A stretch of DNA of 40,295 nt, from positions 1 to 40,295 of the forward strand of contig NZ_JAEMSS010000013.1 in NCBI RefSeq assembly GCF_016462705.1, written 5' to 3'. A program made the translations under genes and the position numbers. The notes under the pieces were generated by a model. It did not search any database and was not told the origin of the DNA. It worked only from the letters and a program-made list of their open reading frames with translations. The stretch's first letter is position 1. Each line of letters starts with the position of its first letter. Shown here piece by piece: positions 33,607-40,295 of this stretch. Origin of the DNA: Nocardioides sp. GTDB lineage: Bacteria; Actinomycetota; Actinomycetes; Propionibacteriales; Nocardioidaceae.

Positions 33607-34254
33607 TCACAGCGTCTCCACCCAGTTGCGGAGCAGGCGGGACCCCGCGTCACCGGACTTCTCGGGGTGGAACTGCGTGGCCCAGAGTGGGCCGTTCTCG
33701 ACGGCGGCCACGAACCGGTCACCTCCGTGCTCGGCCCACGTCACCAGCGGAGCCTTGGTGCGGTCGTTGGTCTCCAGCGTCCAGTCGCGGACACCGTAGG
33801 AGTGCACGAAGTAGAAGCGCTCGCCCTCGACGCCGGCGAACAGCTGCGACCCCTCGGGCGGTACGACGGTGTTCCAGCCCATGTGCGGCACGATCGGCGC
33901 CTGCAGGCGCTCGACCACTCCGGGCCACTCGTCGCAGCCCTCGGTCTCCACGCCGTGCTCGACGCCGCGCTCGAACAGGATCTGCATGCCCACGCAGATG
34001 CCCAGCACCGGGCGACCGCCCGCGAGCCGGCGTCCGATGATCCGCTCACCCTTGATCTCGCGCAGCCCCCGCATGCACGCGGCGAACGCCCCGACCCCAG
34101 GCACCACCAGCCCGTCGGCAGCCAGCGCCGTGTCGAAGTCACCCGTCAACGTCACCGTCGCCCCTGCGCGCTCGACCGCCCGGACCGCGGAACGGAGGTT
34201 GCCCGAGCCGTAGTCGAGGACGACGACGTCAGGGCGACGGGGCTGTGGGCTCAG
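33607..34254 (-). CDS. hisH: Imidazole glycerol phosphate synthase, glutaminase subunit (probable CTG start)
   Basis: A 215-residue class I glutamine amidotransferase that feeds ammonia to HisF. The triad is Cys87 (LGICVGMQ), His196 and Glu198 (QFHPEKSGD). The conserved first strand, [14 protein letters not shown], begins at residue 10. No ATG, GTG or TTG exists in frame before residue 34, which would delete that strand. The only reasonable start is CTG at 34252-34254 (MSPQPRRPD...), which overlaps the hisB stop as CTGA and has AAGGG six bases upstream. This is the site where a GTGA or ATGA overlap would be expected. Confidence 0.85.
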   Translation of the reverse strand: MSPQPRRPDVVVLDYGSGNLRSAVRAVERAGATVTLTGDFDTALAADGLVVPGVGAFAACMRGLREIKGERIIGRRLAGGRPVLGICVGMQILFERGVEHGVETEGCDEWPGVVERLQAPIVPHMGWNTVVPPEGSQLFAGVEGERFYFVHSYGVRDWTLETNDRTKAPLVTWAEHGGDRFVAAVENGPLWATQFHPEKSGDAGSRLLRNWVETL

Positions 34255-34871
34255 AGCGCACCCTTGGTGCTGGGAACGCCCGTCTCGCGTGGGTCGACCG
34301 CGACCGCGTCGCGGAACGCCCGGGCGAACGCCTTGAACTGCGTCTCCACGATGTGGTGCGGCTCGCGGCCCGACAGCACCCGGACGTGCAGAGCGATGTG
34401 CGCGTGGAACGCGATGGTCTCGAAGACGTGGCGGGTCAGTGAGCCGAGGTACGCCGGCGCGTGACCGCTGCCGCCACCCAGCGCGACGTACTGCTGCCCC
34501 TCGGGCTCACCGGTGTGCACGCAGTAGGGACGACCGGAGACGTCCACGACGGCCTGCACGAGCGTCTCGTCCAGAGGGACGGTGGCGTCGCCGAACCGGC
34601 GGATGCCCTGCTTGCTCCCCAGTGCCTCGCGGAGCGCCTGGCCGAGCACGATCGCGGTGTCCTCGACGGTGTGGTGGGCGTCGATGTGGGTGTCACCGGC
34701 GGTCTGGACGGTGAGGTCGACCAGCGAGTGGCGGGCGAACGCCGTGAGCATGTGGTCGTAGAACCCGACACCCGTCGAGATGTCGTGGCGTCCGGTGCCG
34801 TCGAGGTCGACCTCGACGAGGACCTTGGACTCGCTCGTCTCGCGCTCCACCCGCGCCGTACGTGCACTCAT
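34251..34871 (-). CDS. hisB: Imidazoleglycerol-phosphate dehydratase
   Basis: A 206-residue enzyme that dehydrates imidazole glycerol phosphate. The metal-binding His/Glu motifs are [36 protein letters not shown] and [16 protein letters not shown]. The monofunctional length shows no fused histidinol-phosphate phosphatase, so that step needs a separate HisN, not seen in the window. The ATG at 34871 overlaps the hisC stop by 4 bp. Confidence 0.96.
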   Translation of the reverse strand: MSARTARVERETSESKVLVEVDLDGTGRHDISTGVGFYDHMLTAFARHSLVDLTVQTAGDTHIDAHHTVEDTAIVLGQALREALGSKQGIRRFGDATVPLDETLVQAVVDVSGRPYCVHTGEPEGQQYVALGGGSGHAPAYLGSLTRHVFETIAFHAHIALHVRVLSGREPHHIVETQFKAFARAFRDAVAVDPRETGVPSTKGAL

Positions 34872-36019
34872 GCCCTGCTCACTTCCGTCTCTGCTCCGAT
34901 CACAGGAGTCACACCAGTGTCTCCCGTTTCGAGCACCTCGACCAGCGCTCGCTTGAAGATGGTCATCTCCGCGCCGGTGCCGATCGACACCCGCAGCCAC
35001 CCGTCCGGGCCCACCTCACGGATGAGTACGCCCCGGTCGAGCAGCCCCTGCCAGACAGCACGACGATCCCGGAACCTGCCGAACAACGCGAAATTGGCGT
35101 CGCTGTCCGCGACCTGGAGGCCCTGGCCGCGCAGCCACTCGACCGTGGCGTCCCGCTCCGCGCGGAGCTCGTCGACCCGGGCGAGCAGCTCCGGGGCGTG
35201 CCGCAGGGCGGCCAGCGCGACCGCCTGGGTGACCGCCGACAGGTGGTACGGCAGCCGCACGACCCGGATCGCGTCGCAGATCGCCGGGTCCGCCGCCAGG
35301 TAGCCGAGCCGGCCGCCGGCCAGGGCGAACGCCTTGCTCATCGTCCGGGTGACCACCAGGTTGCGGTGCCGCGGCAGCAGCTCCAGTGCGCTCGGCGTCC
35401 CGGTCCTCCGGAACTCCCCGTAGGCCTCGTCGACCACGACCAGGCAGCCCTCGCCCGCCGCGTCGCACAGGGCGCCGACCGCGTCAGGCGGCAGCGCGGT
35501 GCCGGTCGGGTTGTTGGGGGACGGCAGCAGCACCACGCTCGGCCGCTGCTCCTCGACCAGCGCCCTGGCCCGGTCGAGGTCGAGGGTGAAGTCCTCGTCG
35601 CGCCGTCCCTCCACCCAGGAGGTCGAGGTGTCCCGCGCGTACTCCGGGTACATGGAGTACGTCGGCGCGAAGCTCAGCGCTGTGCGCCCCGGGCCGCCGA
35701 AGGCCTGCAGCAGCTGGAGCATGACCTCGTTGGAGCCGTTGGCCGCCCACACCTGCTCGGGCCCGATCCCCGCGGGCGTGTCCTTGCTCAGGTAGGCGGC
35801 GAGGGCGGACCGCAGCTCCACGAACTCCCGGTCCGGGTAGCGGTTCAGGCTCGACGCGACCCCCGCGACCGCGGCCGCGATCTCGGACACGACCATCGGC
35901 GACGGCCCGTAGGGGTTCTCGTTGACGTTGAGCTGGACGGGGACGTCCAGCTGCGGGGCGCCGTAGGGCTCCAGTCCCCGCAGCTCGTCGCGGAGCGGTG
36001 GGAAGGTGCCGTCACTCAT
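34868..36019 (-). CDS. hisC: Histidinol-phosphate aminotransferase
   Basis: A 383-residue class I/II aminotransferase. PLP-binding Lys229 is in [26 protein letters not shown] (166-173) and [10 protein letters not shown] (194-203) carry the cofactor-contacting Asn and Asp/Tyr, and [10 protein letters not shown] (31-40) is the HisC substrate segment. It starts at ATG 36019, overlapping the hisD stop by 8 bp; sequence further upstream in frame belongs to hisD. Confidence 0.95.
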   Translation of the reverse strand: MSDGTFPPLRDELRGLEPYGAPQLDVPVQLNVNENPYGPSPMVVSEIAAAVAGVASSLNRYPDREFVELRSALAAYLSKDTPAGIGPEQVWAANGSNEVMLQLLQAFGGPGRTALSFAPTYSMYPEYARDTSTSWVEGRRDEDFTLDLDRARALVEEQRPSVVLLPSPNNPTGTALPPDAVGALCDAAGEGCLVVVDEAYGEFRRTGTPSALELLPRHRNLVVTRTMSKAFALAGGRLGYLAADPAICDAIRVVRLPYHLSAVTQAVALAALRHAPELLARVDELRAERDATVEWLRGQGLQVADSDANFALFGRFRDRRAVWQGLLDRGVLIREVGPDGWLRVSIGTGAEMTIFKRALVEVLETGDTGVTPVIGAETEVSRA

Positions 36020-37316
36020 CACGGGACTCGAGGCGCACGCCGACCGCGGCCCCGTGGCCGGGCAGGTCCTCCGCCACCGCCAGCGTGACGACGTGGTCGG
36101 CCACCTCGAGCAGCGCCTCGCGGGAGTAGTCCACGACGTGCACCGACTTGGTGAACGCACGCACCGACAGACCGGAGGAGTGACAGGCACAGCCGCCGGT
36201 GGGCAGGACGTGGTTGCTGCCGGCGCAGTAGTCGCCCAGCGACACCGGGGCGTGCGGGCCCACGAAGATCGCGCCGGCGTTGTTGACCCGGGCCGCGACC
36301 CCCGCCGCGTCGGCGGTGTGGATCTCGAGGTGCTCCGCGGCGTACGCGTCCACGACCGCCACCCCCTGGTCGAGGTCCTCGACGAGGACGATGCCGGACT
36401 GCTGACCGGACAGGGCGGTGCGGATCCGCTCGACGTGCTTGGTCACCGACACCTGCTTGTCCAGCTCGGCCTCGACCTCGTCCGCGAGGGCCTCCGAGGT
36501 CGTGACCAGCACCGCGGCGGCCAGCGGATCGTGCTCGGCCTGGCTGAGCAGGTCGGCGGCGACGTACGCCGGGTCGGCGGCCTCGTCGGCCAGGATCGCG
36601 ATCTCGGTCGGCCCGGCCTCCGAGTCGATGCCGACCCGGCCCTTGAGCAGGCGCTTGGCGGTGACCACCCAGATGCTGCCCGGACCGGTCACCAGGTCGA
36701 CGCGGGCGCAGGGGCCCACGCCGTAGGCGAACATCGCGATCGCCTGGGCGCCGCCGACGGCGTAGACCTCGTCCACGCCGAGCAGCTCGCAGGCCGCGAG
36801 GATGGTCGGGTGCGGCAGTCCGCCGTGGTCCTTCTGCGGGGTCGAGGAGAGCGCGATCGAGCGGACACCCGCGACCTGGGCCGGGACGACGTTCATCAGC
36901 ACGCTGGAGACCAGGGGCGCGAGGCCACCGGGGACGTAGAGGCCCACCCGGTCGACCGGCACCTTGCGGTGGGTCACCGTGGCGCCCGGCCCGAGATCGG
37001 TCACGACGTCCTGCTCGACCTCCGCCTGGCACGTCGCCCGGAGCCGGCGCACCGACTCCTCGAGCCCGGCCCGGACCGCCGGGTCCAGCTCGGCCAGCGC
37101 CGTCGTGAGCGCCTCGCGCGGCACCCGGATGTCGCTCTGCTCGACGCCGTCGTGCTTGGCCGACAGCTCGACGACCGCCTCGAGGCCTCGGACCCGCACG
37201 TCCTCGCAGATCGCGTGGACCGCAGGGATGGCCGCCTCGACGTCGAAGTCGGCACGCGGCACGGCGTCGCGGTAGTCGACGCCGTGCACGCCACGCAGGT
37301 CGATGCGGCGGATCAT
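36012..37316 (-). CDS. hisD: Histidinol dehydrogenase
   Basis: A 434-residue zinc enzyme that oxidises histidinol to histidine in two steps. I see [40 protein letters not shown], the catalytic region [17 protein letters not shown] and the C-terminal [17 protein letters not shown]. Length is normal. The ATG at 37316 ([12 protein letters not shown]) is 7 nt downstream of TAGAAT. It is the first gene of the his operon, which runs hisD-C-B-H-(membrane protein)-A-(NUDIX)-F with short gaps or overlaps throughout. Confidence 0.97.
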   Translation of the reverse strand: MIRRIDLRGVHGVDYRDAVPRADFDVEAAIPAVHAICEDVRVRGLEAVVELSAKHDGVEQSDIRVPREALTTALAELDPAVRAGLEESVRRLRATCQAEVEQDVVTDLGPGATVTHRKVPVDRVGLYVPGGLAPLVSSVLMNVVPAQVAGVRSIALSSTPQKDHGGLPHPTILAACELLGVDEVYAVGGAQAIAMFAYGVGPCARVDLVTGPGSIWVVTAKRLLKGRVGIDSEAGPTEIAILADEAADPAYVAADLLSQAEHDPLAAAVLVTTSEALADEVEAELDKQVSVTKHVERIRTALSGQQSGIVLVEDLDQGVAVVDAYAAEHLEIHTADAAGVAARVNNAGAIFVGPHAPVSLGDYCAGSNHVLPTGGCACHSSGLSVRAFTKSVHVVDYSREALLEVADHVVTLAVAEDLPGHGAAVGVRLESRDE

Positions 37317-37323
37317 GTCGTCG

Positions 37324-37329
37324 ATTCTA
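37324..37329 (-). promoter_or_regulatory. -10 hexamer of the his operon (leaderless hisD)
   Basis: On the minus strand TAGAAT, one base off the consensus, ends 7 nt before the hisD ATG; there is no ribosome site. No clear -35 is seen. It shares a 76-bp divergent gap with the LON-domain gene, whose own hexamer points the other way. Confidence 0.6.
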
Positions 37330-37380
37330 GGAAGGGTCGACGACTCGCCCCGCATCCGCGACGTCCCGTGGACTGCGGAG

Positions 37381-37386
37381 TACGTT
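37381..37386 (+). promoter_or_regulatory. -10 hexamer of the LON-domain gene (leaderless)
   Basis: TACGTT ends 6 nt before the GTG at 37393 and no Shine-Dalgarno is present. Confidence 0.45.
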
Positions 37387-37392
37387 GGCCGA

Positions 37393-38058
37393 GTGAGCAC
37401 CTCCCTGCCCATGTTCCCGCTCAACGCGGTGATCTTCCCCGGGGTGCGCGTGCCACTGACCGTCTTCGAAGACCGCTACCGGGCGCTGGTCCACCACCTG
37501 CTGCGGGTCGAGGACCCGACCCAGCGGGTGTTCGGCTCGGTCGGGATCCGCGAGGGCTACGAGGTGGGCGAGCACGGCGCCCAGTCCCTGTTCCGGGTCG
37601 GCTGCCGGGTCCAGCTGACCGAGGTCGAGTCCCACCCGGACGGCACGTTCTCCATCGAGGCGGTCGGGCTGGACCGGATCCAGCTCGAACGGCTCGACAC
37701 GACGGGTACCTTCCCGGTCGGCCACGTCGTGGACCGGCCCGAGCCCGAGGCCCCCGTCTCGGAGGAGCTGCTCGAGCGGGCCCGGTCGACCTTCACGGCC
37801 TACCGCGCCGCCCTGGCCGAGATCCGGGTCGACCCCTACGAGGGAGACCTGCCACAGGACCCGTCCTACCTGTCCTGGACGCTGGCGGCCTGCGCACCGC
37901 TCCCGCTGCACGAGCGCCAGGGGCTCCTCGAGGCCGAGGACGCCGGCGAGCGGCTGCAGATGGTGACCGACCTGCTGCGCGCCGAGCTCCGGGCGATGAA
38001 CGTCATCCCGTCGCTGCCGGCCACCGAGGTGGCCCGCACCCGCTGGTCTCCCAACTGA
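37393..38058 (+). CDS. LON peptidase substrate-binding-domain protein
   Basis: A 221-residue stand-alone version of the N-terminal (LonN/PUA-like) domain of Lon protease. The opening [25 protein letters not shown] is the hallmark, followed by [13 protein letters not shown], a helical bundle from about residue 115 and the ending [15 protein letters not shown]. There is no ATPase or protease domain. Its role is unknown; peptide or protein binding is inferred. The GTG at 37393 is chosen because the frame upstream overlaps hisD and a promoter hexamer precedes it. It is followed by ybaK after 9 bp. Confidence 0.9.
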   Translation: MSTSLPMFPLNAVIFPGVRVPLTVFEDRYRALVHHLLRVEDPTQRVFGSVGIREGYEVGEHGAQSLFRVGCRVQLTEVESHPDGTFSIEAVGLDRIQLERLDTTGTFPVGHVVDRPEPEAPVSEELLERARSTFTAYRAALAEIRVDPYEGDLPQDPSYLSWTLAACAPLPLHERQGLLEAEDAGERLQMVTDLLRAELRAMNVIPSLPATEVARTRWSPN

Positions 38059-38067
38059 CCTGCCGCA

Positions 38068-38556
38068 GTGGCGAAGAAGCAGTCCGGCGGCACGCCCGCG
38101 ACGGTGGCGCTGGCTCGTGCGGGCGTCCCCTTCCGGCTGGCGGCCTACGACCACGACCCGCGGGCGGCGTCCTTCGGCCTGGAGGCCGCGGAGGCCCTCG
38201 GCGTCGACCCGGCGGTCGTCCTCAAGACCCTCCTGGCCAGCGTGGACGGACGTCTCGCCGTCGGCATCGTTCCCGTTCAGGCGCACCTCGACCTCAAGGC
38301 GCTGGCCCGGGCGCTCGACGGGAGTCGGGCGGTCATGGCCGACGTGGCGGACGCGGAACGGGCCACCGGCTACGTGGCCGGCGGCATCTCGCCGTTCGGC
38401 CAGAAGCGCGCGCACCCCACCGTGGTCGACGAGTCGGCGCTGGCCCACACGACTGTGTACGTCTCCGCGGGCAAGCGCGGCCTCGACGTGGCGGTCGCGC
38501 CGGCCGACCTGGTGTCGGTGACCGGCGCGACCACGGCGGCGATCAGTCGGTGGTGA
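38068..38556 (+). CDS. ybaK: Cys-tRNA(Pro)/Cys-tRNA(Cys) deacylase
   Basis: A 162-residue trans-editing protein of the YbaK/EbsC family that removes cysteine mischarged on tRNA(Pro). The opening TPATVALARAGVPFRLAAYDHD, the substrate-pocket lysine segment VVLKTLLASVDG, then GYVAGGISPFGQKRAHPTVVDE and KRGLDVAVAPADLV follow the family pattern along its full length. The GTG at 38068 is used. It ends 14 bp inside the convergent DUF3352 gene. Confidence 0.92.
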   Translation: MAKKQSGGTPATVALARAGVPFRLAAYDHDPRAASFGLEAAEALGVDPAVVLKTLLASVDGRLAVGIVPVQAHLDLKALARALDGSRAVMADVADAERATGYVAGGISPFGQKRAHPTVVDESALAHTTVYVSAGKRGLDVAVAPADLVSVTGATTAAISRW

Positions 38557-40295
38557 GCCGCATGATCGAGTGCGCGACGCCGTCGTCGACGTAGCCCGAC
38601 ACCCCGAAGCCCGAGATCGGCTTGACGTTGTCGACCAGCTCCTGGTCGAACTCGCCCATGCTCTCCTCGACGAGGTCCTCGAGCTCGTTGACGTTGACGA
38701 ACAGCACGACGGAGGCGTCGTCGACCTCGCGGACCACGTCCTTGAAGACGTCGTTGTCGCCGAGCCCGCCGTCGTCGAGCATCTGCTTGCGGAAGGCCTC
38801 GTTGGGCCCGATCACGATGGTGTCGCCCTCGGCATCGGTGTCGAAGACCAGCGTCTCCTCGTCCGGGAACTGGGCGCGCAGCTTCTCCAGCACGGCCTCG
38901 ATCTCCTCGGGATCGCCGTCGACCTTGAGCGCGACGGGCACGTCCGAGCCGTCGGAGGACTCGAAGAGCGCCTCCGGGTCGAAGTCCGTGCCCAGGGCCA
39001 GTGCGGCCGAGTCACCGAACAGCGTCTCGATGTCGTCCGGGATCGTCAGCCCGGTCTGGGTCTCGAGCTCGTCCACCATGTCGTCGAGAGTGAGGTCCTC
39101 GCCGAGGCCGGCGACGTACGGCTGGTACATCTCGAGGAGGTCGGCGAACCAGCCCTCGCTGAAGCCCACGCCGATCGCGGCCGCCGTGTCCTCGGGCAGG
39201 CTCGTGATGGTGTCGCCGCCGGCGTCGCTGGCGAGCAGGTTGCTGCCGGCCACGTCGCCGTCACTGGCGAACTCCATCTCGATGGAGCCGTCGTCGAACC
39301 GCAGGACACCGGCCATGCCCTTGAAGTCCTCGAGCGTCTGCTTGAGCTCGTCGCTGACCATCGACTGGCTGCTGTCGACCTCGCCCTCGTAGCCGCCCTC
39401 GCTGTCGCACGAGTCGACGCCACCGGCGTCGTCGTCGCCCGGCAGCGTCTCCTCGCCCGGCGGCAGGACCGGCTCGGCGATCGCACAGTCGACGTCGCTC
39501 ACGCCCAGGGCACCGAACGGGAACCCGAACAGGTCGTCGGCGTGCTCGGCCAGGTAGTCGCCGAGCGCGGGGGCGGCGTACATGGTGAGCACGCCGGAGT
39601 CGCCGGCCTCGCCGACCCACTTCTGGAAGTCCTCGTCGTCGGCGAGGGAGCCCTCGGCAGCGTCGTCGGTGACGGTCTCGGCGATCTTGTCGGTCTGGGC
39701 GATCACCGCCCAGTCGCCCTCGATGGACCAGCCGCCCTCGGCGTCGCCGCCCTCCCCCGCGGCACAGTCCTTGATCGCCTGCATGCCCTTGCCTGCGGCG
39801 TCGGCGTCCTTGACCTGCAGCACGAAGACCGGGTCGGGGGTCTCGCCGCCGGAGTCCACGGCGGCGACGGCGGCACGGTCACCCAGCCACGGCTCGACGT
39901 CGTCCTCGAAGTCGAGTCCGGCGCAGTCGAGCTCACCTTGGATCTCGTCGAAGATCGCCTTGCGGATGTCGTCGTCGGTGTCGATGCCGACCTCGTCCTC
40001 GAACGCCGGGAACTTGTTGAGCGTCCGCAGCGCCTCGATCTTCTGGCCACCGCTGGGGTCGAGGTCGACCGACAGGTAGGCGAGCGTGCTGGCCGGCAGC
40101 GCCTCGGCCGGCTGGGGGCCCGTCGCGAGGAAGGACACCGCTGCCCAGGCACCCACGCCGACGGCGGCGAGCCCGACGACGCCGCCACCGACGAGCAGGC
40201 CCTTGCGGAGCCCTCCTCGTCCACCCGGGTGTGGAGCCGGGTCGATCGGGCGGCCGCCGCCGCTGTCGAGGTACTCGGCGGACCCGGGGGGCGGC
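38543..40295 (-). CDS. DUF3352 membrane-anchored protein (start beyond right edge)
   Basis: At least 583 residues, open through the right edge, so the N-terminus is outside. The visible start is Pro/Gly-rich and cytoplasmic (PPPGSAEYLDSGGG), then one membrane anchor (GLLVGGGVVGLAAVGVGAWA), then a long Asp/Glu-rich extracellular part beginning LPASTLAYLSVDLDPSGGQK, which is the DUF3352 pattern. Several cysteines (DCAGLDF, DCAAGEGG, DCAIAEP, SCDSEGG) could pair outside the cell. The strong acidity resembles surface proteins of this phylum. The function is unknown. Its 3' end overlaps ybaK. Confidence 0.85.
   Translation of the reverse strand, partial: PPPGSAEYLDSGGGRPIDPAPHPGGRGGLRKGLLVGGGVVGLAAVGVGAWAAVSFLATGPQPAEALPASTLAYLSVDLDPSGGQKIEALRTLNKFPAFEDEVGIDTDDDIRKAIFDEIQGELDCAGLDFEDDVEPWLGDRAAVAAVDSGGETPDPVFVLQVKDADAAGKGMQAIKDCAAGEGGDAEGGWSIEGDWAVIAQTDKIAETVTDDAAEGSLADDEDFQKWVGEAGDSGVLTMYAAPALGDYLAEHADDLFGFPFGALGVSDVDCAIAEPVLPPGEETLPGDDDAGGVDSCDSEGGYEGEVDSSQSMVSDELKQTLEDFKGMAGVLRFDDGSIEMEFASDGDVAGSNLLASDAGGDTITSLPEDTAAAIGVGFSEGWFADLLEMYQPYVAGLGEDLTLDDMVDELETQTGLTIPDDIETLFGDSAALALGTDFDPEALFESSDGSDVPVALKVDGDPEEIEAVLEKLRAQFPDEETLVFDTDAEGDTIVIGPNEAFRKQMLDDGGLGDNDVFKDVVREVDDASVVLFVNVNELEDLVEESMGEFDQELVDNVKPISGFGVSGYVDDGVAHSIMRLTTD

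Noticed and set aside
33607..34155. hisH starting at the GTG at 34155
   Set aside because: This would remove the conserved first strand and the DYGSGN segment needed in every HisH; the frame upstream is coding up to the hisB overlap.

Overview
The window is high-GC chromosomal DNA from an actinobacterium, most likely a member of the Nocardioidaceae (Nocardioides-like). The grounds are a very strong G/C bias at third codon positions, frequent GTG starts, an ANTAR-type PdtaR-like regulator, a PriA-type HisA with no trpF nearby, and a polA / liv / pdtaR / pyk / gltBD / lgt / trpABC / his order that I recall from Streptomyces and mycobacteria. The genus is inference; nothing in the window is a species marker.

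Layout. 1-2.6 kb: 5' part of polA (minus strand), divergent from a hotdog thioesterase, then a GNAT acetyltransferase and a DUF554 membrane protein. 2.7-8.9 kb: a branched-chain amino acid ABC importer split into a lipoprotein receptor gene (plus strand) and a convergent livH-livM-livG-livF operon (minus strand); a 251-bp inverted-repeat element lies between them, and LivH carries an unusual secreted N-terminal domain. 8.9-10.8 kb: the ANTAR regulator, a 60-codon candidate gene, tRNA-Leu(CAA) and a LAGLIDADG-type protein immediately 3' of the tRNA. 10.8-18.7 kb: pyruvate kinase and glutamate synthase (gltB, gltD), with a tandemly duplicated gltB-gltD junction. 18.8-23.2 kb: trpC-trpB-trpA-SCO1-lgt, mostly overlapping by 4 bp. 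23.2-25.2 kb: small membrane proteins and hisI. 25.2-28.9 kb: a heterodimeric ABC exporter with one degenerate ATP site. 29.0-31.3 kb: a mycothiol-enzyme-like protein, a zinc-ribbon protein and an AbiEi/DUF559-like gene flanked by five copies of a 37-bp palindrome. 31.3-37.3 kb: the main his operon (hisD-C-B-H-small membrane protein-hisA/priA-NUDIX-hisF), where hisH appears to start at CTG. 37.4-40.3 kb: a LON-substrate-binding-domain protein, a YbaK-type deacylase and a DUF3352 protein that runs off the right edge.

How the genes work together. Most of the window is nitrogen and amino acid metabolism: uptake of branched-chain amino acids, ammonia assimilation through GOGAT, and tryptophan and histidine synthesis, with PriA probably serving both pathways. 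Lgt sits beside one of its probable substrates, the SCO1 lipoprotein; the LivK receptor is another. Several genes lack a Shine-Dalgarno sequence and instead have a TAnnnT hexamer 6-7 nt before the start codon, which suggests leaderless transcription.

The accessory content is modest: two related repeat families, a tRNA-adjacent LAGLIDADG protein and one orphan AbiEi-like gene. I see no complete new defence or mobile system. The most novel signals are the repeat families, the duplicated gltB-gltD leader and the LivH domain fusion.
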